Shown: in pieces, positions 25,697 to 33,359 of the stretch
Layout of the letters: each line of letters begins with the position of its first letter
How positions within the stretch are numbered: the first letter of the stretch is position 1
From: DAOTWP01 sp034435675
GTDB lineage: Bacteria > Chloroflexota > Anaerolineae > Aggregatilineales > Phototrophicaceae
Length of the DNA stretch: 47,365 nucleotides
Direction: 5' to 3'
Assembly: GCA_034435675.1 (NCBI GenBank)
Contig: DAOTWP010000337.1
Span: forward strand, 1 to 47,365
Position numbers and translations under genes: made by a program
Notes under the pieces: generated by a model
Databases searched by the model: none
Seen by the model: only the letters and a program-made list of their open reading frames with translations
What the model was told of the DNA's origin: nothing

Positions 25697-25813
25697 GTGC
25701 CGTGTGCCTTGAACTGCCGCCGGGGTGAGATTGCGTTCACCCTGGCAGCGCTTCCTGGTATCCTCGCAAGCAGGCAGGCAACCCTTAATGATGAGGATTG
25801 TCACCGGGGATCC

Positions 25814-25894
25814 ATGCTATTTGTCTTGACACGACACGGCGAAACCGTTTACCGTAATCCGCAGGGGCACAACCAAAGAAAGTATTGCGACTCA
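25814..25894 (+). pseudogene. Possible remnant of a histidine phosphatase 5' end inside the permease frame
   Basis: The frame reads MLFVLTRHGETVYRNPQG then HNQRKYCDS. This matches the opening of RHG phosphatases (RHGETxWNxxGRxQGxxDS) with one extra residue, and then stops resembling them. No second His box follows. It may be a deletion remnant joined in frame to the permease, or chance. It is low confidence as a separate element. Confidence 0.35.
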
Positions 25895-27547
25895 ATGCAG
25901 CGTCTTGTTCCATTAAAGCCGTTAGAAATCTTCCAACAGATCCAACCCGCGCGGGCAATCCGGGGTTTTGGATTTCCTGCGCTGCCGCAGACCAATGCGC
26001 TGGTCATGATTAGCGCGGGGATTGTGGCGCTGGTGACTCTGCCTTTGGTATATCTGCTGCTGCGGGCACTGGGGGCAGGTACCGAAGGAGTCGATTACCT
26101 GCTGCGCCCCCGCACGCTGACAATTGTTGCCAACAGCGTACTGCTGGTCGGCGCAGTGACCGGCACAGCAGTGCTGGTTGGTGTGCCGTTTGCATGGCTG
26201 ACCGCACGGACAAACCTGCGCGGGCGGCGAGTGTGGCTGGTGCTGGGTCTGCTGCCGATGGTCATTCCATCGTATATTGGCGCGCTAGCATATACGGAGG
26301 CATTCGGTCCGCGCGGGGCGCTGCAAAAACTGCTTGAGCCATTGGGTGTCAGTGAACTACCATCGATTTACGGTTTTTTCGGCGCATGGCTGACCATTAC
26401 ACTGTTCACCTACCCGTTTGTTGTCCTGCCGGTGCGCGCGGCACTGCTGAACAGTGATCCCGCGCTCGAAGAAGCGGGACGCAGTCTTGGTTTGAACCGC
26501 TGGCAAGTATTCTGGCGTGTGACGCTGCCGCAGCTGCGCCCGGCACTGGCAGCAGGCATGCTGTTGACTGCCCTGTATACCCTGAGCGACTTTGGCGCGG
26601 TGATGGTCATGCGTTATAACGCTTTTACCCGCGCTATCTATGTCACCTACAACAGTTCATTTGACCGTGATCGTGCCGCAGTGCTGGGGCTGGTGCTGGT
26701 GCTGCTGACACTCGTATTGGTGCTGTTTGAGCGCCGCATTGCTGCCCGCACCCGCAATTACCGCATTGGCACATGCACGCCACGCAAGCCGCAGACTATG
26801 CGCCTTGGCACATGGCAAACACCTGCGCTGCTGTTTTGTGGGCTGCTGGTTGGGCTGGGGGTTGCGATACCGCTGCTGGTGCTGGGCAGTTGGGCATTGA
26901 ATCCTAACGTGACCAGCAGCATCCCGCTGGCGCTGCATACGCTGGTTATCAACACAGGCGGCACGAGTCTGCTAACAGCACTGGTGGTAGCTGCGGCGGC
27001 GCTGCCGCTGGCGCTGCTGGCAGTACGCGGCAAATCACGCTGGGGACGCTGGATGGTAAATTTTGCTTACGTGGGCAATGTGCTGCCTGGGATTGTGATT
27101 GGTCTGGCGCTGGTCTTTTTCGTCATGAATGCCGCACCCGGTATTTACCAGACTATCCCGGTGCTGGTGCTGGGTTACGCGATTCGCTTCTTGCCCTACA
27201 GCCTTGCCGCGACACGCAGCGCGCTAACGCAAATCAACCCGGCGCTGGAACATGCTGCCCGCAGCCTGGGACTGCATCCCTGGCAGGTGGCACTTCGTGT
27301 CACGCTTCCAATGGCAAAAGCAGGCATTCTGGGGGGCGCAGCGCTGGTGTTTCTTAATGCGATGAAGGAACTGCCCACGACGTTGATGCTTGCGCCAATT
27401 GGCTTCAGAACACTCGCAACACGTATCTGGACGGCGCAGGAGTCGGGCACGCTGGCGCTTATCGGCACACCAGGGCTGGTGCTGCTGTTTGTGTCGTGCC
27501 TATCATTGGTGCTGCTGTTGTGGCGTGATCATCGGGCGCAGGGTTAA
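25814..27547 (+). CDS. fbpB: Iron ABC transporter permease, FbpB-like (two fused TM domains)
   Basis: The permease has two homologous halves of about six TM helices each, with EAA loops: LEEAGRSLGLNRWQVFWRVTLP and LEHAARSLGLHPWQVALRVTLP, which contact the ATPase. TM1 begins near NALVMISAGIVALVTLP. The frame is open from 25697, right after the binding-protein stop. The start is uncertain: ATG 25814 has GGGGA close upstream and gives an odd N-terminus (LTRHGETVYRNPQG) resembling a histidine phosphatase. ATG 25895 (MQRLVPLKPLEI) skips this but has a poor ribosome site. From 25814 the protein is 577 residues. Confidence 0.85.
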   Translation: MLFVLTRHGETVYRNPQGHNQRKYCDSMQRLVPLKPLEIFQQIQPARAIRGFGFPALPQTNALVMISAGIVALVTLPLVYLLLRALGAGTEGVDYLLRPRTLTIVANSVLLVGAVTGTAVLVGVPFAWLTARTNLRGRRVWLVLGLLPMVIPSYIGALAYTEAFGPRGALQKLLEPLGVSELPSIYGFFGAWLTITLFTYPFVVLPVRAALLNSDPALEEAGRSLGLNRWQVFWRVTLPQLRPALAAGMLLTALYTLSDFGAVMVMRYNAFTRAIYVTYNSSFDRDRAAVLGLVLVLLTLVLVLFERRIAARTRNYRIGTCTPRKPQTMRLGTWQTPALLFCGLLVGLGVAIPLLVLGSWALNPNVTSSIPLALHTLVINTGGTSLLTALVVAAAALPLALLAVRGKSRWGRWMVNFAYVGNVLPGIVIGLALVFFVMNAAPGIYQTIPVLVLGYAIRFLPYSLAATRSALTQINPALEHAARSLGLHPWQVALRVTLPMAKAGILGGAALVFLNAMKELPTTLMLAPIGFRTLATRIWTAQESGTLALIGTPGLVLLFVSCLSLVLLLWRDHRAQG

Positions 27548-27549
27548 CA

Positions 27550-28581
27550 GTGTATTTGCTGGAGTGTCGCCAGATTAATAAGGCGTTCGACGCTGTCCCG
27601 GTGGTGCAGGGAGTAACGCTGGATGTGCGCGCCGGGCAGTTTGTCACCCTGCTGGGTCCCAGCGGCTGCGGCAAAACCACTACACTGCGGTTGATCGCCG
27701 GGTTTGAACAACCGGACAGCGGCACGATCAGCATCAACGGGCGGTTGGTTGCTGGAGTTGGTGCGGTTGTACCCCCTGAAGCGCGCCAGGTCGGCATGGT
27801 TTTTCAGGAATACGCCCTGTTCCCCCATTTGAGCGTGGCGGATAACATTGCTTTTGGCGTGCGCGGCAGCAGGCGCGAAAAGCAGGCGCGTGTCGAAGTG
27901 CTGCTTGCGCTCGTCGGGCTTAGCAATCTAGGACAGCGCATGCCGTATGAGCTTTCCGGTGGGCAGCAGCAGCGGGTCGCACTGGCACGGGCGCTGGCGC
28001 CCAACCCCAGTGTTGTGCTGCTGGATGAGCCGTTTTCGAATCTTGATGCTGCCCTGCGTCAGCAGATGCGCGCTGAGGTAAGGGCGATTCTGCGACAAGC
28101 AAATACCACCTGTATTTTTGTCACTCACGATCAGGAAGAAGCGCTGAGCCTTGCGGATCGCGTGGCGGTGATGTTCGAAGGGCAGATTGTCCAGTTCGAC
28201 ACCCCGCGCGCGGTGTATCACCATCCGGCGAGTCGTGCTGTGGCGCAGTTCATTGGCGAAGCAAATTGGCTGCCCGCACAGGCAGACGGGCGCAGCGCCG
28301 CGTGCGTCTTCGGGCATGTGCCGCTGGCAGAACCCGCGCATGGTATAGTAGATCTGCTGCTTCGCCCGGAAATGCTGCGCCTGACCCCTTACGCGGAAGA
28401 ACACGGCGGGGAACTGGCAGCAGAAGTGTTGTGGACGGAGTTTTACGGCTACTACCAGCGCGTAGGGCTGCGTTTGCCATCCGGAACCACACTGGTTGCC
28501 CGCGCTGATGGCAACCAGTCTTTTGCGCTGGGTGAGCGGGTATTCGCGGCTATCAGTGGGGCACCACTGGCGTTTGCCTGA
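27550..28581 (+). CDS. fbpC: Iron ABC transporter ATP-binding protein, FbpC-like
   Basis: A 343-residue ATPase: Walker A LLGPSGCGKTTTLRL, Q-loop MVFQEYALFPHLSV, signature LSGGQQQRVALARAL, Walker B VVLLDEPFSNLD and H-loop FVTHDQEEALSL. The C-terminal 110 residues form a TOBE-type domain (LLLRPEMLRL, VLWTEFYGYYQRVGLRL), as in FbpC/PotA-type importers. The GTG start at 27550 is 2 nt after the permease stop, so the genes are coupled. It completes a binding protein-permease-ATPase operon. Confidence 0.93.
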   Translation: MYLLECRQINKAFDAVPVVQGVTLDVRAGQFVTLLGPSGCGKTTTLRLIAGFEQPDSGTISINGRLVAGVGAVVPPEARQVGMVFQEYALFPHLSVADNIAFGVRGSRREKQARVEVLLALVGLSNLGQRMPYELSGGQQQRVALARALAPNPSVVLLDEPFSNLDAALRQQMRAEVRAILRQANTTCIFVTHDQEEALSLADRVAVMFEGQIVQFDTPRAVYHHPASRAVAQFIGEANWLPAQADGRSAACVFGHVPLAEPAHGIVDLLLRPEMLRLTPYAEEHGGELAAEVLWTEFYGYYQRVGLRLPSGTTLVARADGNQSFALGERVFAAISGAPLAFA

Positions 28582-28610
28582 TGCTCACCCGGTCAGATGC
28601 CCTACATTGA

Positions 28611-29753
28611 TTACTGCGGGCGCAGACGATAGATTGCATCCACAGTCGAGAAGAACATGTCGCCGTTGGGCGCAGCAATCACATCCATGCGGCAGTCTGC
28701 ATCCCCCAGGTCAAGGTCCTGGGTCTGCGTAATTTCTGTACGGGCGGTATTGAGCATAGCGCGGCGCAGCACCGCTCCGTTCCAGGTGCAAAAAAACAGG
28801 CTGCCATCCCAGCCCGGCAGCGCTGGGTTAACATAGACGGTGATGCCTGTGGGTGCCTGAGTTGGGGTAAACGACAGCAGCGGTGGCATATACAGCGGGA
28901 CATCAACATAACCATCTACACCCACGCAGCCATAGTCGGCATTCCAGCCATAGTTGAAGCCCGGCAGAATCAGATTGACCTCATCATCGCAATCCGGTCC
29001 GTTTTCGGTGGCGTACACGTAGTCGCTATAGGGATCCAGCGTGAAATCAAACGGATTGCGCAGCCCATATGCCCAGATGCTGCTACCCTCAAACGGATTA
29101 CCCTCCGCGGGGATGAGCGCAGGACCTTCGACCGCTTCCTGCACGCTGAAGCGGTGAATTTTGCCCTGCGGCACGTCGAGATTCTGCGCATTGGCCGCAT
29201 CGCCGTAATCTCCCAGCGACACATACAGATTGCCGCCGGTATCAAAACGCAGGTTGCCGCCGTTGTGCAAAAGCTGCCCGTTGGTGATCGGCACACGCCA
29301 CACAATCTGCGCATCGCCGCCTGTGCCGTCCGTTTCCCGAAAGCGCACCACCCGGTTTTCAGGATAATTGCGCGCAGTGCCTTCCGCACTGTAAAACAGC
29401 CAGATCAGCCCGTTCTGTTCATAATCGGGATCAAACGCGATCCCCAGCAGACCACGTTCCTGCAACCCGCTGACATCGGCAAAAGTGATCACCGGGGCGA
29501 GCTGTGAGCTGCCATCGGCGTTGACCACACGCACATTCCCGGTCACTTTTTCGGTATAAAACAGGCGTCCATCAGGCGCGAGTGCCAGTGCAACGGGGTA
29601 GTTGGCGACCACGTAGCGCTCGACGCTGTAGCGTACCCCGCTGGTTGGATCGGTGAAGGTTGCGGGCGCCTGCGGCAGCACGCGCCCAATACCACAGCAG
29701 AGCATCAATGCCACTGTGGCAAATGCAAAGAAGAGTCTATGCGGTTGTTTCAT
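28611..29753 (-). CDS. Secreted PQQ-dependent sugar dehydrogenase-like protein
   Basis: A 380-residue six-bladed propeller of the glucose/sorbosone dehydrogenase family. It has a signal peptide or lipoprotein-like start (MKQPHRLFFAFATVALMLCC), ALAPDGRLFYTEK, GLQERGLLGIAFDPDY, QLLHNGGNLRFD with the catalytic His, VSLGDYGDAANAQNLD and YGLRNPFDFTLDP. These enzymes oxidise aldoses with PQQ, outside the cytoplasm. Whether the cell makes PQQ cannot be told here. The ATG overlaps the previous gene's stop as ATGA, so the two are coupled. Confidence 0.88.
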   Translation of the reverse strand: MKQPHRLFFAFATVALMLCCGIGRVLPQAPATFTDPTSGVRYSVERYVVANYPVALALAPDGRLFYTEKVTGNVRVVNADGSSQLAPVITFADVSGLQERGLLGIAFDPDYEQNGLIWLFYSAEGTARNYPENRVVRFRETDGTGGDAQIVWRVPITNGQLLHNGGNLRFDTGGNLYVSLGDYGDAANAQNLDVPQGKIHRFSVQEAVEGPALIPAEGNPFEGSSIWAYGLRNPFDFTLDPYSDYVYATENGPDCDDEVNLILPGFNYGWNADYGCVGVDGYVDVPLYMPPLLSFTPTQAPTGITVYVNPALPGWDGSLFFCTWNGAVLRRAMLNTARTEITQTQDLDLGDADCRMDVIAAPNGDMFFSTVDAIYRLRPQ

Positions 29754-30322
29754 CCATTAGCTGCCCTGACCAGCTTTTCACGCTCCAGAGATAGCCACGC
29801 GGGCAAATCTCCGGTTTCAATATAATCGTAGCCGACATCCACCGCAGCGAGCGATAATCCCAGTGCCTTGACGAGATCCTCATGGCGTTCCACCGCGAAG
29901 TCGTAGATTTCCTCGTTGCGCAGGATATAGTCTACGCGCGCCTCTGCCCCCGCAGCGCCAAACAATGCGCACAGCTTTGCAGCGTCACCGCCCTGCGGGG
30001 CGGAAGGCTCATCACTGTCGAGATAATGCGGGTCGGAATGATATTCGTCCGCGAAACTGCCGTGATCATATGCCACGAAATATAAAAAATCTCCGTTGTA
30101 GACCTGCACCCCCAACGCGGGGCAGCGCAGTTCCCGCGACAGCACCTGGGTCAAGTCTTCCAGTAGATCTAAATCCATATCCTGCTCGGACAAGTCATCG
30201 TAGACAACCGTACAGTCCTGCATTTCATAGAGATACGCGGCACGCCGCCGCTGTTCCAACACGGAGGCGGCTAGCCCGGCAGACACCCCTTTCAGCGTGA
30301 TATTGGTGTAGAACGTACCCAA
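29750..30322 (-). CDS. Unknown cytosolic protein, coupled to the sugar dehydrogenase
   Basis: A 190-residue acidic protein with no signal or TM helix. The start MGTFYTNITLKG, the middle CTVVYDDLSEQDMDLDLLEDL, LRCPALGVQVYNGDFLYFVAYDHG and the end YDFAVERHEDLVKALGLSLAAVDVGYDY look like a conserved uncharacterised family that I recall from cyanobacteria and Chloroflexota, without a known function. The TTG start at 30322 has AAAGGG 6 nt upstream. It overlaps the PQQ dehydrogenase gene by 4 nt. It is 84 nt downstream of the 12-TM gene, so it may belong to the redox cassette transcript. Confidence 0.7.
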   Translation of the reverse strand: MGTFYTNITLKGVSAGLAASVLEQRRRAAYLYEMQDCTVVYDDLSEQDMDLDLLEDLTQVLSRELRCPALGVQVYNGDFLYFVAYDHGSFADEYHSDPHYLDSDEPSAPQGGDAAKLCALFGAAGAEARVDYILRNEEIYDFAVERHEDLVKALGLSLAAVDVGYDYIETGDLPAWLSLEREKLVRAANG

Positions 30323-30406
30323 GTGACACCCTTTGGATATTGCCCGGATAACGTCTGAAACGCTACTACAAATCGCGTAAACCGCAAAGGTGCAATTCTC
30401 GCGCCC

Positions 30407-31714
30407 TCATTCCAGAGGAACTTCGGGACGCCGCGCGATGAAACCAAGCGCGTAGATGCCGAACCCCAGCGCTGCCAGCAGCCAACCGAAGCTCCACAGC
30501 GCGAACAGGGGCACCAGCAGGCGCTGCGTCTCCAGATAGCCAAGGGTCAGGAAGCGTTCCATATAGACCTGCACCAACCCCGCGCCGCCCAGCGCCAGTG
30601 CACCGCCAACAATGCCAAATGCCACCAACCAGAAGGGCATCAGCCCGGTTACCCGGCGGTTCTGCCCGCGCAGTTCTGCCGTCGCCTGATTGACCACGCC
30701 CAGCACGAGCGCAACTACGCCCAGCGCAGTGAGCGTGAATTGTAGGTCGCTCAGGCGCGTGCCCAGCGTCCACTGCTGCACACTACCCGGTGCGGTAAGG
30801 CTGCCCAGCAACCCTATGCCGAGCAGCAGCAGCAGCAGTCCCAGCCCGAACCAGTGTGCTGCCAGCGTTGCTGTACTGTTGCGACTTGCCAGCGCTTTGT
30901 AAGCGTGTACAGCGAAGATCAGCAGCAGTACCGGCACCACGAACAAAGCCAGACTGCCCCCCACCTGCGCCAGCGCAGCACCGCCCGGAATTTGCAGTCC
31001 GGCAATAGTGACCAGTGTACCTGCCAGTGCCAGCAGCCCGGCAACGATATACAACTGCTGGTTAATCCATGCTGGTGTCAGGTTGCTGAAGCGGTGCATC
31101 AGCCAGAAGCCCAGCGCCGCCCCTGCCAGCAGCAGCGCCACGTTCCAGTTCAGCCCGGCTGCCAGGCTGCGCAGCGCGCGATCCTGCACAAAATCAGCGG
31201 CGGGCAGCAGCCCCACGAGGGTACACAGCATGCTCAGTCCCATGCCGCTGAGCCACACCGTCGGAATGGCTTCCCACGCCGGAATGCTTTGCACAGCGCA
31301 GAACAGGAACAGCGCCAGCAGCAGCACCAGCGCGGCATCGAGCAGCGGCGGTAGTTCCATCATGTGCCGCCCTTCCAACAGCCCGAAAAAACCGGCAAAA
31401 GTGGCGAGCACCAGCAGCGCAGTCCACAGGCGCAGTCCCCATACCAACAGTCTTTGGTTGTGCAGGCGGTTATCGCTGCGGGTGGTGGCGATGGCATAAA
31501 TGCCGCCGCCCAGCAACCCGGTCAGTACGGTCAGGTGCAGCAGCACGTTTGCCCAACTGCTAACCTTGCTGTAGGGCAGGCTGCCCGCCAGCGGGTCGTC
31601 CCCCAGGAACTTGACGGCGGTCAGCAGTGCCAGTGCCGCGTAGAGCAGCAGCAGCAGCACCGTTTCGGCAAACAGGGCGTACGCGATGCGTTGTGTGCGG
31701 GTAAGCGGAATCAT
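30407..31714 (-). CDS. NorB/CcoN-like 12-TM protein that appears to lack haem and copper ligands
   Basis: A 435-residue protein with about 12 TM helices. By recalled alignment it follows the haem-copper oxidase subunit of the cbb3/NOR type: LPYSKVSSWANVLLH for helix II, GLLEGRHMMELPPLLD before helix IV, GLNWNVALLLAGAALGF for helix VI, RLSDLQFTLTALGVV for helix X, and AGLVQVYMERFLTLGYLETQ near the end. The ligand positions do not hold His. Only six His occur (60, 85, 117, 207, 270, 287), with none in helix X where an HxH pair is essential. It probably cannot reduce O2 or NO, and may be a structural or quinol-binding partner of the cytochrome encoded 3 nt upstream. The family link is inferred. 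Confidence 0.6.
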   Translation of the reverse strand: MIPLTRTQRIAYALFAETVLLLLLYAALALLTAVKFLGDDPLAGSLPYSKVSSWANVLLHLTVLTGLLGGGIYAIATTRSDNRLHNQRLLVWGLRLWTALLVLATFAGFFGLLEGRHMMELPPLLDAALVLLLALFLFCAVQSIPAWEAIPTVWLSGMGLSMLCTLVGLLPAADFVQDRALRSLAAGLNWNVALLLAGAALGFWLMHRFSNLTPAWINQQLYIVAGLLALAGTLVTIAGLQIPGGAALAQVGGSLALFVVPVLLLIFAVHAYKALASRNSTATLAAHWFGLGLLLLLLGIGLLGSLTAPGSVQQWTLGTRLSDLQFTLTALGVVALVLGVVNQATAELRGQNRRVTGLMPFWLVAFGIVGGALALGGAGLVQVYMERFLTLGYLETQRLLVPLFALWSFGWLLAALGFGIYALGFIARRPEVPLE

Positions 31715-31717
31715 GGG

Positions 31718-32500
31718 CTATGCCTCCTCTTGCAGAGTCAGCAGGAATGCCAGCAAATCGCCAATTTCATCGCTCGAAAGCACCTCGCCAAAGTTTTTCT
31801 GCATGACGTCGGTGAAACCCTCGACCACGAAAGCACCGGGATTCACGATAGACTCGCGGAGATACTGGTCTGCACTCAGCCCGATAACCCGATGCCATGC
31901 GCGGTCAGCAATGCCCCACAGGGACGGGCCGATGATAATTACATCGCGTTCCAGAGAATGGCAGCTCGCGCAGCTGCGTGAATACAGCGCTCTACCGCGC
32001 TCTGCCGGGGTTGCTGTGGTATTCGTTCCTTCCTCAACTGCCTGGCCCAGATCAAAGCTGCCGCCCCCGCTGACAGCAAGCGCACGCGGTGGAAAGCTCC
32101 CCGCATTTTCCGGTTGTCCCACCCATGCCAGAAAAGCAAGCACCTGTTCCGTCTGCCCCTCGCGTATAACACTGCCGTCCGCAGCAAGCGCGCTGACGGT
32201 CAGCCCAAAACGCGGCATCACCCGTTCGCCGGGATGAAATGCCGCTGGATTCGCCATGAACGCGCGCAGATAGTCCGCACCGCGCTGGGCATAGATGCCG
32301 GTCAGGTCGGGCGCATAGAACCCACCCTGACCGTAAAGGCTATGGCAGCTTTCGCAACCGTGATCGCGCCACACCTGATAGCCTGCGACAACATTTGCCG
32401 GAACATCCGCGCGGGCGGGTAAAACGCTGCCCACCACAACGCCCACCAGCAGAATACACAGCGCCAGCGCTGCCGCAAAAAAACCTTGTCCGCCGCGCAT
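31718..32500 (-). CDS. NorC-like dihaem cytochrome c
   Basis: A 260-residue exported protein. An N-terminal signal/anchor (FFAAALALCILLVGVVVGSVLPARA) leads into a NorC-like domain: VWRDHGCESCHSLYGQGGFYAPDL (haem site Cys49-Cys52-His53), RGADYLRAF and VMPRFGL (Met95 as likely axial ligand), ending LAFLAWVGQPENAG. A linker joins a second class I cytochrome c domain with SRSCASCHSLERD (Cys177-Cys180-His181) and DVMQKNF (Met233). Two c haems could pass electrons outside the membrane. It begins 1 nt after a 44-codon TM gene and ends 3 nt before the NorB/CcoN-like gene. Confidence 0.85.
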   Translation of the reverse strand: MRGGQGFFAAALALCILLVGVVVGSVLPARADVPANVVAGYQVWRDHGCESCHSLYGQGGFYAPDLTGIYAQRGADYLRAFMANPAAFHPGERVMPRFGLTVSALAADGSVIREGQTEQVLAFLAWVGQPENAGSFPPRALAVSGGGSFDLGQAVEEGTNTTATPAERGRALYSRSCASCHSLERDVIIIGPSLWGIADRAWHRVIGLSADQYLRESIVNPGAFVVEGFTDVMQKNFGEVLSSDEIGDLLAFLLTLQEEA

Positions 32501-32501
32501 A

Positions 32502-32636
32502 TTACATCCCTATGCCGTTAATCAGGACTGCCAGCAGCAGCGCGCCAGCATAGACGAGTGCCGCCAGCAGCACTAACAGGGTTAACAATGTTACCAACCG
32601 CCAGCCAGAACCGGAAAGCAATTTTTCGGGTTTCAC
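32502..32636 (-). CDS. 44-residue single-TM protein of the cytochrome cassette
   Basis: This small frame starts at GTG 32636 with GAGG 5 nt upstream, begins MKPEKLLSGSGWRL and consists mainly of one hydrophobic helix (VTLLTLLVLLAALVYAGALL). The TAA stop is 1 nt before the ATG of the dihaem cytochrome, so translation is very likely coupled. Size and position recall the small accessory subunits of haem-copper oxidases (CcoQ-type), but no sequence match can be claimed. It appears to be the first gene of the cassette. Confidence 0.65.
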   Translation of the reverse strand: MKPEKLLSGSGWRLVTLLTLLVLLAALVYAGALLLAVLINGIGM

Positions 32637-32719
32637 AAGAACCTCGCAAATAAACACGAAGCAAACACATTATTTACTGCGACCATTTTGGCGCAAATTA
32701 TAGTGCGCGAACCAGCCAC

Positions 32720-32774
32720 TCGCAACGCCTTCGCAACGCCTTCGCGCCGCCTTCGCGCCGCCTTCGCGCCGCCT
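32720..32774. repeat. Five-copy 11-bp tandem repeat
   Basis: Five contiguous 11-bp units: two of TCGCAACGCCT followed by three of TCGCGCCGCCT, with no gaps. The array ends 35 bp before the -35 box of the Trm112-like gene and lies about 84 bp upstream of the cytochrome cassette start. It is open in several frames but looks non-coding. Confidence 0.9.
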
Positions 32775-32808
32775 GTTGTGCGCGTGTTGGCTGGCTCTGG
32801 TGTCGGCG

Positions 32809-32837
32809 TTGACGCTCCCCCAACACACGGCTATACT
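32809..32837 (+). promoter_or_regulatory. Promoter of the Trm112-like gene
   Basis: TTGACG, 17-nt spacer, TATACT (32832-32837). The predicted start is about 30 nt before the ATG pair at 32874/32877. Confidence 0.8.
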
Positions 32838-32876
32838 TGCGACATTCTCGTCCATTCACAACCAGAGGAACTGATG

Positions 32877-33125
32877 ATGAGCGACAGTGCGATGATTAGC
32901 CCCGATCTGCTGGAAATTCTGCGCTGCCCGGTAGCTGTGCATTATAAGGACAAGGGTGAAGACCCCGGACGGCTTGAACTGGTCAAGGACACATGGCTCG
33001 TCTGCGCCGACTCCGGCTACAAATATCCCATTCGCAATGGTATTCCAGTGATGCTGGTCGAAGAAGGCGCAAAGTGGAAAGATACGCCGGTGGATGCTCT
33101 GCCGGTGCCACCCCCTGCCGAATAG
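32877..33125 (+). CDS. Trm112-like (YcaR/UPF0434-type) small protein
   Basis: An 82-residue protein with the Trm112 pattern ISPDLLEILRCPVAV, LELVKDTWLVCADSGYKYPIRNGIPVMLVEEG. Trm112 relatives are zinc-ribbon partners that activate methyltransferases. Here only two Cys remain (CPVA in place of CPxC, and CADSG), so zinc binding is doubtful, and a long insert DKGEDPGR follows the first Cys. Two adjacent ATGs (32874 and 32877) follow AGAGGA; the second has better spacing. The open frame runs upstream across the promoter and repeat, which is surely not translated. Confidence 0.85.
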   Translation: MSDSAMISPDLLEILRCPVAVHYKDKGEDPGRLELVKDTWLVCADSGYKYPIRNGIPVMLVEEGAKWKDTPVDALPVPPPAE

Positions 33126-33277
33126 CCTGTCGCGTAAAGGCTCTGCGCTGTCCCTGTGAACTACTCGCTGCTGCTGTCCGTTCTGCCTGCTTAATGCATC
33201 GGGATGGACAGTAGCATGAGTTCCCCCTGCTGCTGGTGCTTTTCCGCCGTATAATTTGCGCTGCTGCCCCCCTGAAA

Positions 33278-33306
33278 TTGCCGTGATGTGCTCATCGGTG
33301 TATACT
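33278..33306 (+). promoter_or_regulatory. Promoter of the NB-ARC/TPR gene
   Basis: TTGCCG, 17-nt spacer, TATACT (33301-33306). The start would fall near 33313, consistent with translation from ATG 33360. The 234-nt spacer from 33126 holds no other feature I can support. Confidence 0.7.
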
Positions 33307-33359
33307 GCTTGCCATGAGGCATTTGACATGTGGCGATGACGAAATGGTGGGTGAGATCC

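Noticed and set aside
25697..25813. Permease start immediately after the binding-protein stop
   Set aside because: The frame is open but the residues are not permease-like, and no ribosome site precedes 25697.
32720..32774. Possible CRISPR array
   Set aside because: The units are 11 bp and contiguous without spacers, and no cas genes are nearby. It is a simple tandem repeat.
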